From Colias croceus (Eukaryota; Arthropoda; Insecta; Lepidoptera; Pieridae), in the NCBI RefSeq assembly GCF_905220415.1, contig NC_059549.1:4030001-4094000 (forward strand): a DNA stretch of 64,000 bases, read 5' to 3'. How positions within the stretch are numbered: position 1 is the first letter of the stretch; each line of letters opens with the position of its first letter. Below are positions 10,609 through 20,261 of this stretch, one piece after another. The translations under genes were made by a program, and so were the position numbers. Below the pieces are notes generated by a model. The model saw only the letters and a list, made by a program, of their open reading frames with translations, was not told where the DNA came from and did not search any database.

Positions 10609-13007
10609 TTATTATGCCAGATTCAAGAAAGATATTATTTCAAATAACTTCGATCTAGTAACATGTTGACTAGGACATTGTGTGGATTTGATCGATTTTT
10701 TTCACGTCCATTCTTCACTTTTACCTAATAATAATACATATTTTTCATATGACTTAAGTATAATTTTATTTAATACTTAAGTCACATAAAATACCGGAAA
10801 TGAAACTACATCCTTTATAATCGTGGCATGAACGGAATCGCATTTAAAATCCTTAATTATAATTTATACCCATTATTTATATTAAAATTAATTATATGAC
10901 GGATGTGTACATTTGCTTTAAAGTTATTAATGGAATGCTTTAAATGTAATGTTTTTGCATGTCTCACGCCAACAAGAACTATACGAGGTCATCCGTGCAA
11001 ACATTTCTTACTCTAACACATTTTTAATATTCTTTCAACAAGTCGCTTTGTGCTTGAATAGAAAAATGGATTATACTTCATAATATGAGAAGGCCCGCTG
11101 GCTGACTTGCATCACATCATACAAATAACACCCAATGCTCTAAGTTCTCTAAGATACGCTCCCTTACACTCAATTAAAATGCGTTTAGAAGCAGAAGACA
11201 CCTGGCCGCGATAAACATCGTAACTATTGTGGAACACGAGAAATTCGAACCTCAATTTTGACAACAAAAAGGCCATAATCGATTTTGGGAACACAAAGGG
11301 AGCATTATATTTGACAAGTCGACTGTACAAGCGTTGTTTGCGGTAGAGATTATTTCGGTTGAAATGAACGAAAGCAAAACACGATCCGCTGAATATGTGG
11401 CCGTAATTGAAATCCAAAGAACGCCCTCGAGGACGATTTTTTAATTTTTTTTCGCATCAAGGTTATCGAAGGCTCGAGTGGCGTTCGAATTTGTCTTAGA
11501 ATCGATTCGATTCGGATGTGATTGATTAAAAAAATGTCGTTTTGTGCCCTATTCATAAAATGTCAATTGCACGACACGACAGCGAATTAAATTGTGGGAA
11601 TTTTTTGGTTATTATTTTTTGTATTTATTAATTGTAAAGAGAGGGCATTAAAAATAATATTACGCTGTGATTGACATTTTTTTCACCTATATCAATGTGT
11701 CCAGTATTTTTGCAATAATTTACTTCCTTGAATTCAATACTACATGGTTGTAATCAGCTAATGCAGTCTATCACGAAGGAACTCTATAAATTCATATACT
11801 TTAATTAAATTACTCAGCATTATGTCTTAGAATTTCTTTCTTCCATTTGGCCCCACAACTCTGCACCTTTAGACTACAAAATCAATCGATTCCATTGATT
11901 AATAGACCAAAAATCTGACAAGGAACAGGATACATGCGGACCCCTACCACGACATCATTATCTTCTTTGGTGGTACAGATAAATTATTAAATTCACTCGT
12001 GTCATCAATATGTAGTTTGTCCTACACCTGGTGTCAGTTATCAGATTTTATTGAAGGGGTTAAATTCGATGGTGTATAATCACCCAATTTATTTCTGTCC
12101 GGTGAAATAAATTATAACTAACAAGCGTAACTGATACTGTCTGTGGTAAAATAAAAACGTTTAATTTTTTTACGCGGATTGAAAACTATCAAAATATAAG
12201 AAGAGTCAATAATATTAACAAATGTTAAGTAAGTAACTGTAGTATAACTGAGTATAATAATTCGACAATACACCAATCTTAGAAACACATTACACTCTAG
12301 TTAAATATTTGTGTGTTTAAATAAGTAATTGAAGCCTAACGGGTTTTAAAAAATAATAGTTCAAGTGAACAACGTATATATCTAAATTAGAAAGAATATC
12401 CGCTCCCACAATTTCCAATTCAAACCAGGTACAAAATACTAACATATCCTGTAACTTGAGTATTGAATCAATACGAGGTTGCAAAAAAGCGAACCACATC
12501 GAACAATAGGGTATAGGCCCAGACATACATCAAACAACAAAAACACACTCAACGAAGGGAACACTATCATTTGCACAACAATTTGTCATCGAGATTCGGC
12601 GATGGTTTAAAAATTGTGTACGCCGGTAACTCGAACGTAATTCGGTCGTATCTCGATCGCTACTCGATCGCTACTCGATCGTAACTCAAACGTTAATCGA
12701 TCATTAAAAGTACACATAATTATCGATAACGCATAGCTATTCTCATTAAAACAGTTTTGAATATAGAGACTATCTAGTCGATGAAGCTAATACAGTTTGT
12801 ACGTGTTTAAGTGCGTGTTCGTTCAAGCACCTCTAAATATGTAGGTAGATACTTGAAATCCAAATACTGATAATAATAAACACTACGTTACATAATCCTC
12901 TCCCTAATGGGTCAATTAAATTAGGATCCATGAATATTTTTATTAATCTCATTAAAAACAAATTGCTTAAATTTAAGCCTAATATGTATTTCAATACGTC
13001 TTATCTA
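10609..13007. other. Intergenic with small repeats and two unexplained ORFs
   Basis: It contains a 12-bp inverted repeat (TGACTTAAGTAT at 10750 and its complement at 10773). It also has a short array of TACTCGATCG-type units near 12645-12700. Minus-strand open frames at 11112-11417 and 11350-11556 lie in locally less AT-rich DNA. Their products (for example AFLLSKLRFEFLVFHNS) are not recognised and look like a decayed repeat rather than a gene. Confidence 0.4.
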
Positions 13008-13128
13008 ACAGAAGTTATCTGAACACTTTCAGCAAAACACCTTCATAATTTTAGTTTTTACTTTACAGTTCCATCGGCACACGCTCCTTAGAACACAAGT
13101 GACGTTGAAAACCCAAGAAAAAACATCG

Positions 13129-13133
13129 CCAAT
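13129..13133. repeat. Target site duplication CCAAT (left)
   Basis: CCAAT lies directly outside the left LTR and is matched exactly at 19905-19909, outside the right LTR. Five bases is usual for BEL/Pao insertions. Confidence 0.9.
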
Positions 13134-13665
13134 TGTTGTGGACTGTATTATTTGTTGGGGTTTGTGTTCAAGAAAACACCCTTCCTTCGACATACATAAT
13201 ATATTATCGACCCTTATGTACACTATTACAATTTATACTTAATCACTATTACATATTCACTATTACTTCTTCACTACTAGTCTGGAAGAAGAACTTGCTG
13301 CAACTGACTTTAATTCCAAAATGTTCGCTATTTATATGCGTTGCTGGCGGCGAGATACAAAGTGATGCGGCGGGCCACAAAGCCATCGCCCGGCGGCGAG
13401 TCACAAAGCGGCGGCGGCGGCTCAAAGCCGCGGCGGCTGTCTTGCATGTGCCGCCTAGGCCACGCCTCCTCCACGTGTAGACGCAATACACGTGGCGTAC
13501 TGTGTAGAACGCGATAGTCGAAACCGCGGTGCGCCTCGTCAAAACCGCGGTGCGCCTCTTCTTCCACGTGTAGCGTTGAAACTCCGCTCCATACACGTGG
13601 CGTCGCTGTGTGGGGAGCCCCGTTGTCGCCTGCGCTTGACCTTGATAGTGTGCTCGTCCTTTACA
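13134..13665 (-). repeat. 3' LTR of BEL/Pao element
   Basis: It has TG...CA ends and matches the other LTR over all 532 bp by eye. Short ORFs inside it are duplicated in the partner LTR and are not genes. The integrase stop codon (13661-13663) lies just inside its U3 edge. Confidence 0.95.
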
Positions 13666-15109
13666 GTCCTCCCCCCGGCGTAGCTTGCGTAGCCTCCTTC
13701 ATCACGACGAGCTTGCTGACGGGGTGTCTGAAGATCCCGCTCTTGGTCTTCACTTCGGCTACCCGCACAGCGTCGTCCGGCCCGGCGTGAACGCGCACCA
13801 CGACCCCCATGGGCCATGTGTTGCGCGGCAAGACGTGGTCCACGATGATGACCACGTCACCTTCCTCGAGGCGTCGCGTGTCCTTTCGCGCCTCCCCCCG
13901 TGGCACGAGCGTCGGTAGGTACTCCTTGATCCATCGGCGCCAGAAGTGGTCGGCGAGCGCCTGGCTGGCGCGCCAGGTCCGTCGGTCTGCTTCGTCGCAC
14001 GGCCCCGTCGTCGGCAGTCCCGTTGAGGAGCCCAACAGGAAGTGGTTGGGCGTGAGGGCTTCGGGGTCGTCTGGGCTCACGCTCACGTGAGTCAGCGGCC
14101 TTGCGTTCACCGCGAACTCCGCTTCGGTTAGCAGAGTCCACAGCACTTCTTCTGGTGGCGCCTTCTCCCGTAGTGTCGCGCCGAGCGCGGTCTTCACTGA
14201 CCGCACCAGCCGCTCCCAAGCACCGCCTTGATGTGGCGCACCCGGCGGAATGTAGCGCCACTCCATTCGGTGGCGCAGCGCTTCTTCTTGTAGCGCCGGC
14301 GCCCACTCGTTGTACGCCTTCTTCAGTTCTTGATCGGCGCCCCTGAAGTTTGTTCCGTTGTCTGAGTACATCAGACGAGGCCACCCTCTGCGCGCCGCCA
14401 TTCTCCTCAGCGCCATGATGGCTGAGTCCGTTGATAGAGACGCGACGAGCTCTAGGTGCACGGCGCGCGATGTCAAGCAGGTGAACAGCGCGCCCCATCT
14501 CTTCTCTCTTCTTCGTCCGATCTTGACCATCATTGGCCCGAAGTAGTCGACCCCGCAGTTGGTGAAGGGTCGGTGGAACGGGTCGAGGCGAGCGCGCGGC
14601 AAGTCCCCTTTGGCTGGGACCTGCGGCATTGCTCGGCGTACTCGGCACAGCGCGCAGTTCTTCTCCACAGCGCGCACTGTAGGCCGCAGGTGGATGACCC
14701 AGTAGCGCTGCCTCAGGTCGTTGGTGACACGCTCGCGGTTGGCGTGTCCGGCGGCACAATGTTCCTGTAACACTATTAGTCTGGTTATTCTGTGCCGGCC
14801 GTCGAGGATTACCGGCTTCTTCATTGTGTCGGGTGCCGTGGCTGCGTTTATGCGGCCCCTTACTTTCAGCACGCCGTCTTCCATTACCGGGTCCAATTTG
14901 TACAGTCTACTGGATCTGCTGATGGGGCGCGCGTCCCAAAGCTGTCGTTCTGTGCGCGCTGCACCAACAGTCGTTCGGCTTGTTCCAGGTGGCGACATTC
15001 TAGTCTCGTCGCCGTGTGCCTGATGCGCATGTCGATAAATGCGAGCACCCTTGCTGTTGCTCCCACCAGTGTGCGGAATTTGGAGAAGCGCTCTGGATCC
15101 GGCAGCCAT
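13661..15109 (-). CDS. Integrase region of BEL/Pao Pol (frame-shifted)
   Basis: Integrase inserts the retrotransposon cDNA into chromosomes. Real homology in this frame begins around residue 58 (SRSSRLYKLDP). It continues with a zinc-binding HHCC domain (HRITRLIVLQEH...CALC) and a catalytic DDE core with D188 (VDYFGP), D250 (YSDNGTNF) and E299 (GGAWERLV), then a C-terminal DUF5641-like segment. The nominal first 55 or so residues overlap the upstream Pol frame out of phase and are probably not real. The upstream frame carries RNase H, so this ORF is the continuation of the polyprotein after a one-base frame change near 14938. All three catalytic residues are intact. Confidence 0.9.
   Translation of the reverse strand: MAAGSRALLQIPHTGGSNSKGARIYRHAHQAHGDETRMSPPGTSRTTVGAARTERQLWDARPISRSSRLYKLDPVMEDGVLKVRGRINAATAPDTMKKPVILDGRHRITRLIVLQEHCAAGHANRERVTNDLRQRYWVIHLRPTVRAVEKNCALCRVRRAMPQVPAKGDLPRARLDPFHRPFTNCGVDYFGPMMVKIGRRREKRWGALFTCLTSRAVHLELVASLSTDSAIMALRRMAARRGWPRLMYSDNGTNFRGADQELKKAYNEWAPALQEEALRHRMEWRYIPPGAPHQGGAWERLVRSVKTALGATLREKAPPEEVLWTLLTEAEFAVNARPLTHVSVSPDDPEALTPNHFLLGSSTGLPTTGPCDEADRRTWRASQALADHFWRRWIKEYLPTLVPRGEARKDTRRLEEGDVVIIVDHVLPRNTWPMGVVVRVHAGPDDAVRVAEVKTKSGIFRHPVSKLVVMKEATQATPGGGL
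13666..13680 (-). other. Polypurine tract
   Basis: On the minus strand, CGCCGGGGGGAGGAC immediately precedes the 3' LTR. This is the expected place for the plus-strand primer of reverse transcription. Confidence 0.75.
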
Positions 15110-18100
15110 TCCATCTTCCGTGGCAGCTCGCTTACATGCAGTACATCAGCCTCGTCCGTAGTTTCTCGAAGTTCCTTCTCCGTGGGCCACTGGTCCTCCG
15201 TCTTCATCAGGAATTCTGGACCCTGGAACCATCGATCATGTCCCGTGGTGAAACTTAGGCGGGTGGCGTCGTCGGCAACGTTTTCATGAGTCGGTAGCCA
15301 CCGCCACTCTTCCTTCTGTGTCAATTCTCCAATCTCACCGAGGCGATGCGCGACGAACGGCGTGTATCTCTTTGCATCGTTGCGCACCCAGTGCACCACC
15401 GTCGATGAGTCTGTCCAAAACCAAGTACGAGATATGTCATACCTGTGCTCTCTTCTTATCTGATCAGCTAGTCTTGCGCCGATCACCGCCGCTTGAAGTT
15501 CTAGGCGCGGGATCGTCTGCGCGCGTCGTGGTGCCACCTTCGCTTTCGCCGAGACGAGTTTCACTTGCACGTTGCCGTCCGTTCGCCGCATACGCCAGTA
15601 CGCCACGGCTGCATACGCTTGTTCACTGGCGTCGCATAGCACGTGCAGCTCGATGTCTTCGACGTTGTCCATTGCGTAGCATCGCGGCAAACGTAGTGCG
15701 CCGACTGCTTCCAGTTGCGACAGCCAGCCCGCAAAATGCTCGCCCTCTTCTTCAGGTATCGGTTCGTCCCACGAAATCTGGAGGCGCCACAGGCTCTGCA
15801 ATATGATTTTAGCACGGATGGTGAAATAACTTAAGAGGCCTAGTGGGTCATAAATTGACATTACCGCACTTAATGCTTCGCGCTTGGTCGGTGGGCGCTT
15901 GCGATCTCGCACCTCCACCGGTACCCTGTTCATCGCTGTGTTGAATCCTAGCGCGTCTTGCTCGGCGTCCCAAATTAGCCCCAGGATCTTCGGGGCTGGC
16001 TGCGCTCCTCCCAGCTGCGTTGGTGTGCTGGCGTGTAGTTCTCGTGGCACGTCCCTCAGCACGCTCCTGTCGCTGGCGTTCCATCCTCGTAGCTTGAAGC
16101 CTGCCGCCGCGTGCACCGTCCGTATTTCTTCGATCGCTTGTCTGGCTTCCTCTGCGTCGGCGTAGCTCACCACTAGATCGTCCATGTAGTGACTCTTCGT
16201 TATTGCTTCCAGCGCCATTGGATATTGTTCTGCGTGCTGCTGCGCATTATGATTACGGATGTAATGCGCCATAAACGGAGAGCTCGCTGCGCCGAATATC
16301 ATGGACGTCATTTTGTAGTGCTGTGGCGGCGTGTCGCGTCGGCTTCCCCTCCATAAAAACTGCTGCGCTGGCTGGTCTTCGGGTCTTATTTTTACTTGTA
16401 GGAACATCTCCTCTATATCTGCTGTGACTGCCACTGCCTTTTCCCTGAATCGAAATAATATACCTGGCAGTGATAGTAGCAAGTCTGGGCCCTCAAGTAG
16501 TTCATCATTTAAACAAGTCCCGTGGCTTTTGGCTGCCGCATCAAAGACCAATCGCTGCTTCCCTGGTTTGTTGGGATTGGTCACAGCAAAATGCGGCAGG
16601 TACCAGCACACGCTGCTCTCGCCTTCACTGCCATCGCACGGAACCGCATACCTTTTCTCGAATAAGTTGTTCATCTGCTTGGTGTACTCGGCTGCGAATT
16701 CCGGTGCGGCGTCCATTTTTGCTTCAATCTTCAGAAGTCTCCGCAGCGCGGCATTGTAGCTCGGCGGCATGCGGACATTATCCCTCTTCCACGGCAGGCC
16801 GATCTCGTACCCGCCCGGCGTCTTCTTCGTAGTCGTCTCGACGATGGATGTCGCTCGTCGGTCGGCGTCACTGATGCGTGGTCTGCTGGCTATGTTCAAT
16901 GATTCAATCTTGAAGTGCTCTGCCACCAGGTCGTGCAGCCGTTGGTCCGCTTGTTGTTCTCGGACGTGAAGCACGCAGTCCTTTTCGACGATCATTCGAC
17001 GCGGCGTTGTTCCATGTATCACCCAGCCGAGACTTGTCTTGGAGGCGGCAGGTTCGTCGGCGCCGCCCGTCCGAAGTTCTCTGGTCACGATATGCTCCCA
17101 GTGGTCGGTACCCACCAGGACACCCGCGCGTGCTTGTTCGTAACATACCTCACGTTCCGGTATGTCGCGCAGATGTCTGTACCGAAGCAGGGATCCCGGG
17201 ATGGACTGCTGATGCAACTGCAGCTTCTTCATCGTGCGGGCGCGCAGGTCGTGTAGTGTCCCGTCGCTCTGCCCCCGCAGCTGCACCGTCACCAGCCGAC
17301 TTCCTTCTTCAATCTGCTCCATGTTCGCCCCGTGGATGCGGAGCGGCGTGGCGGGACCTTCGGCGCCGATCTGTTGCGCCAGGTCCTCATCAATGAGGGT
17401 GATGGTGGAGCCCTCATCGAGCAGTGCGTGCGTCGATACCTCCCCCCGTGGGCCGACGACGGTGACTGGACACATCTTCAGCAGGACGGCGCGGGGCGGT
17501 GCGGTTGCGCGGTCAGCAACCGCCATGACGGTTTCTTCGGTCGACGCAGCAGGCTCTTCTCTTCTTACGTCGTGCAGTGATGAATGATGCGGGCGGCGGC
17601 ACTGGTTCACGCCGCATGGTTTCGCTCGACAGTAGCTGCGCCGATGTCTCTTCGTGGCGCACTTGAAGCAGGCGCCCTTTTCCCTCACCAGCGCCCACCG
17701 CTCATCCACCGACAGCTTGGCGTAGCGCGGGCAGGCAACCATAGCGTGGTCGCGCCCGCAGCACAGGCAGAAGTCTTCTTTCTTCTCTTCTTTCTTCTCT
17801 TCTTCATCTTCACCGGAGACCATGGTGTATACTGCAGACTTCCTTTTCGTTGGAGCAGGTCGCGCTGCTGCTGCTGCTGCTGCTGCTGCGGCGTCTCTGC
17901 GCTCTGGTGCAGTGCTGCTCATCGGCGCGTAGGTGTAGCGAAGCGCCCGGTCCGCCTCTCTCATGAGGAAGCGGGACAGCACCACGATCTCTGGATCCGC
18001 TGTGCCTTCCTGTGCAAAAGCATAATCACACCACCTAGAGCGCAGGTGCGGACTAAGTTTGTCCAATATCTCCCGTGCTAGCATAGGATTGTACAAATAT

Positions 18101-19017
18101 CCTTTTCTGTCTATAGTTTGAAGTATACACACCACGTTTTGTACTTTTACCGCGAAGCAGTTGATGTCCTTGGCCGCTGCTCCAGGTCGCGGCAGCTTCC
18201 TTAGGTCTTCCATGGCCCTGTCGATTATTATCTCGGGCCTCCCGAAGCACTGCTCCAAAGTTTTCATGACTGCTTCAGGTGATGAAGCAGTGTGAAGCAG
18301 CGCTGCCACGGCGTCCCTTGCTTCCCCCTTCAGGCAGGTACGCAGCCGCTGGATGTTTTCTGCGTCGGACACTTGGTACATGCTGCTTGTGTCCCGGTAG
18401 GCTGCTCGGAACGGCAGCCACTCTTCAATCGCACCTGAAAATATCGGAAGGTCCGCGTGGCATAGGCGCGGTCGCGCCATCTTCTCTAGGGACGCCGCCA
18501 GCTGCTCTATTCCTGTTCGTCTGGTCGGCGTCGGCGATCTTCCTCTTCTTAGTCCGGATCGCTGGTGTCTGTCATCCTTCGGCACAGGATGTGACTGGAG
18601 CCACTCGTCCACCTTGTTTCGTTCTTCTGTCGCGGTGACGGTATCTTCCGGCAGGCCCTCGTCTTCCTGTATGGCGGACACCTCGAACTGTAAGCGTTTA
18701 TTTATTAGTTCTTTCTCAATTTGTAGTTCTTTTCTCTGGATAGCGGCGAGTCGCTCTGCCGCTTCTAATTCCGCCGCCTTAATCCGCCGCGCCGTACTCG
18801 CCGACGACCGCACCGATCTAGCGGATCTCGCTGGCGAATGCCGTCGCGGTTGCGGTGGGATCTCCATTGTTTCTGTGGCTGACGTCAAGCGTGCGTCAGA
18901 CGGCGATGCCAGCGGGTCCAGCACCAGCCGCCGCATTCGTTCTTGCCGCACACGCTCTGTCTCCTGGCTCCGGTCCTCCACTTCTGCAGCTTCACCCTGG
19001 CTGCGGGTAACCACCAT
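14884..19017 (-). CDS. Gag-protease-RT-RNase H polyprotein of BEL/Pao element
   Basis: The 1,377-codon frame encodes the structural and replicative part of the element. The N-terminal Gag (DUF1759-like, about residues 170-340) is followed by a GCT-microsatellite-encoded polyalanine, then zinc knuckles (CLCC...C near 417-430; CFKC...C at 450-463). A pepsin-type protease follows, with LLDEGST at about 532-538 (D534). Next come the reverse transcriptase with YMDD at 944-947 and the RNase H with CDASEQAYAAV (about 1125) and TDSSTVVHW (about 1200). The start ATG is shortly after the leader and gives MVVTRSQGE. The last 17 or so residues are out of frame, because the integrase homology continues in another frame. 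Combined Gag-Pol length would be about 1,800 residues, normal for BEL. Confidence 0.95.
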   Translation of the reverse strand: MVVTRSQGEAAEVEDRSQETERVRQERMRRLVLDPLASPSDARLTSATETMEIPPQPRRHSPARSARSVRSSASTARRIKAAELEAAERLAAIQRKELQIEKELINKRLQFEVSAIQEDEGLPEDTVTATEERNKVDEWLQSHPVPKDDRHQRSGLRRGRSPTPTRRTGIEQLAASLEKMARPRLCHADLPIFSGAIEEWLPFRAAYRDTSSMYQVSDAENIQRLRTCLKGEARDAVAALLHTASSPEAVMKTLEQCFGRPEIIIDRAMEDLRKLPRPGAAAKDINCFAVKVQNVVCILQTIDRKGYLYNPMLAREILDKLSPHLRSRWCDYAFAQEGTADPEIVVLSRFLMREADRALRYTYAPMSSTAPERRDAAAAAAAAAARPAPTKRKSAVYTMVSGEDEEEKKEEKKEDFCLCCGRDHAMVACPRYAKLSVDERWALVREKGACFKCATKRHRRSYCRAKPCGVNQCRRPHHSSLHDVRREEPAASTEETVMAVADRATAPPRAVLLKMCPVTVVGPRGEVSTHALLDEGSTITLIDEDLAQQIGAEGPATPLRIHGANMEQIEEGSRLVTVQLRGQSDGTLHDLRARTMKKLQLHQQSIPGSLLRYRHLRDIPEREVCYEQARAGVLVGTDHWEHIVTRELRTGGADEPAASKTSLGWVIHGTTPRRMIVEKDCVLHVREQQADQRLHDLVAEHFKIESLNIASRPRISDADRRATSIVETTTKKTPGGYEIGLPWKRDNVRMPPSYNAALRRLLKIEAKMDAAPEFAAEYTKQMNNLFEKRYAVPCDGSEGESSVCWYLPHFAVTNPNKPGKQRLVFDAAAKSHGTCLNDELLEGPDLLLSLPGILFRFREKAVAVTADIEEMFLQVKIRPEDQPAQQFLWRGSRRDTPPQHYKMTSMIFGAASSPFMAHYIRNHNAQQHAEQYPMALEAITKSHYMDDLVVSYADAEEARQAIEEIRTVHAAAGFKLRGWNASDRSVLRDVPRELHASTPTQLGGAQPAPKILGLIWDAEQDALGFNTAMNRVPVEVRDRKRPPTKREALSAVMSIYDPLGLLSYFTIRAKIILQSLWRLQISWDEPIPEEEGEHFAGWLSQLEAVGALRLPRCYAMDNVEDIELHVLCDASEQAYAAVAYWRMRRTDGNVQVKLVSAKAKVAPRRAQTIPRLELQAAVIGARLADQIRREHRYDISRTWFWTDSSTVVHWVRNDAKRYTPFVAHRLGEIGELTQKEEWRWLPTHENVADDATRLSFTTGHDRWFQGPEFLMKTEDQWPTEKELRETTDEADVLHVSELPRKMEWLPDPERFSKFRTLVGATARVLAFIDMRIRHTATRLECRHLEQAERLLVQRAQNDSFGTRAPSADPVDCTNWTR

Positions 19018-19356
19018 GCCTAAAGAGGTGACGCACCGCAGGCTTATACTGGCAGACTCGTTCCGCTGACCAGCACCCCTGATTCCCGGCGCGTACCACC
19101 AAGGTCACCCGACGGCCCGAGTCTACCCGTAAAAAACCTTACGACTCACCTCATTGGACTAGTACCAACAGCGCGGCCCCGTCGGTAGGTACCTGACTCG
19201 CCTGGTGACGATCAAAAACACCAGCAGGCTAGTACCAACGTTACCGGTTTGCCGATATTCGCCCCTCGAAGGTGAACTCGTTGCCGATGCGTACCTCTCT
19301 TCGGCAGGATCTGGTCTTCCACGGGCAGCGTTTCCTCTTCCTGGAGTATCCGGCGA

Positions 19357-19367
19357 TCGAAGGACCA
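19357..19367 (-). other. Primer-binding site
   Basis: On the minus strand, TGGTCCTTCGA lies five bases after the 5' LTR. It begins with TGG, complementary to a tRNA CCA end, and from memory matches the 3' end of insect tRNA-Tyr for 11 bases. The tRNA identity needs checking. Confidence 0.55.
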
Positions 19368-19541
19368 GACGTTGTTGTGGACTGTATTATTTGTTGGGGT
19401 TTGTGTTCAAGAAAACACCCTTCCTTCGACATACATAATATATTATCGACCCTTATGTACACTATTACAATTTATACTTAATCACTATTACATATTCACT
19501 ATTACTTCTTCACTACTAGTCTGGAAGAAGAACTTGCTGCA

Positions 19542-19575
19542 ACTGACTTTAATTCCAAAATGTTCGCTATTTATA
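19542..19575 (-). promoter_or_regulatory. LTR core promoter: TATA box and TCAGT initiator
   Basis: On the minus strand, TATAAATA (19575-19568) is followed by the arthropod initiator TCAGT (19546-19542). The T of the TATA box lies 31 bases before the initiator A, which is ideal spacing. The same arrangement sits in the other LTR at 13303-13336. Confidence 0.75.
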
Positions 19576-19710
19576 TGCGTTGCTGGCGGCGAGATACAAA
19601 GTGATGCGGCGGGCCACAAAGCCATCGCCCGGCGGCGAGTCACAAAGCGGCGGCGGCGGCTCAAAGCCGCGGCGGCTGTCTTGCATGTGCCGCCTAGGCC
19701 ACGCCTCCTC

Positions 19711-19838
19711 CACGTGTAGACGCAATACACGTGGCGTACTGTGTAGAACGCGATAGTCGAAACCGCGGTGCGCCTCGTCAAAACCGCGGTGCGCCTCTTC
19801 TTCCACGTGTAGCGTTGAAACTCCGCTCCATACACGTG
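19711..19838 (-). promoter_or_regulatory. Four CACGTG E-boxes in LTR U3
   Basis: CACGTG occurs at 19711, 19728, 19804 and 19833. The sites form two related pairs (CCACGTGTAG...ATACACGTGGCGT) upstream of the TATA box, with a direct repeat ACCGCGGTGCGCCTC between the pairs. CACGTG is the classic bHLH site (for example Myc/Max or CLOCK/CYCLE types). Which factor binds is not known. Confidence 0.55.
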
Positions 19839-20261
19839 GCGTCGCTGTGTGGGGAGCCCCGTTGTCGCCTGCGCTTGACCTTGATAGTGTGCTCGTCCTT
19901 TACACCAATATTTTTGACTCATTTAACATTCGAGAAAACAATAGTAGACCCCCCGGAAACTGGATTAACGCTTGTCAACGTGATGAACGACGTGCGTAAG
20001 CTACACGACAATGGAATGTGGTCATCCGTCCCATTTGCTCCTATGCGATACGCTCTACAGCCATTAATTAATTATGAATTGCTTTTGAACACCCCACAAC
20101 ATTTTTTGACGAAATCAGGGCAGCTAAACTTTGTGTCGTTGTTTTTACGCGCGATTTGCGACATCTGCTTCAAAATCAACAGTTTTGGCGTGACTGGAAA
20201 AGTATCAAGTATCTACAGTTACATATTTAAAATATTTCATATTTCAGTAAGATTTAAATAA

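Larger units (their letters stand above)
13134..19904 (-). mobile_element. BEL/Pao LTR retrotransposon, near-intact
   Basis: A 6,771-bp element reading on the minus strand. It has two 532-bp LTRs (TGTAAAGG...CCACAACA) with no difference that I can find, a perfect 5-bp CCAAT duplication, a primer-binding site, a polypurine tract and a Gag-Pol frame with all expected domains in BEL order (Gag, zinc knuckles, protease, RT, RNase H, integrase). Identical LTRs indicate a very recent insertion. One apparent frameshift separates RNase H from integrase. GC content is far above the flanks, which fits recent arrival. Confidence 0.95.
19373..19904 (-). repeat. 5' LTR of BEL/Pao element
   Basis: It is identical to the 3' LTR by base-by-base reading. 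It carries the promoter that would drive the genomic RNA, and CCAAT follows at 19905-19909. Confidence 0.95.
13008..20261 (+). pseudogene. Open frame of unknown identity split by the BEL element
   Basis: If the retrotransposon and one copy of its CCAAT duplication are removed, the two flanks join into one open frame of about 160 codons (13008-13133 plus 19910-20261). Possible splice acceptors occur at 13008 (TCTAACAG) and 13068 (TTTACAG). The right part contains DPPETGLTLVNVMNDVRKLH and LLLNTPQHFLTKSGQL, with balanced codon use unlike the AT-rich background. A donor-like AAAA|GTATCA lies near 20203. I do not recognise the protein. It may be an exon of a host gene, or of an older mobile or viral insertion. 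The BEL insertion breaks it on this haplotype. Confidence 0.4.

Noticed and set aside
13133..13600. Several ORFs inside the BEL LTR, repeated at 19372-19850
   Set aside because: They lie wholly in identical LTRs and overlap promoter elements. There is no domain similarity.
14930..14950. Programmed -1 ribosomal frameshift in BEL Pol
   Set aside because: Kept only as an alternative: the local sequence is not a canonical slippery heptamer, and related elements usually have one frame.
13685..18638. Many plus-strand ORFs opposite the BEL Gag-Pol (for example 15318-15806 and 17584-18081)
   Set aside because: They are antisense shadows of a GC-rich coding sequence.
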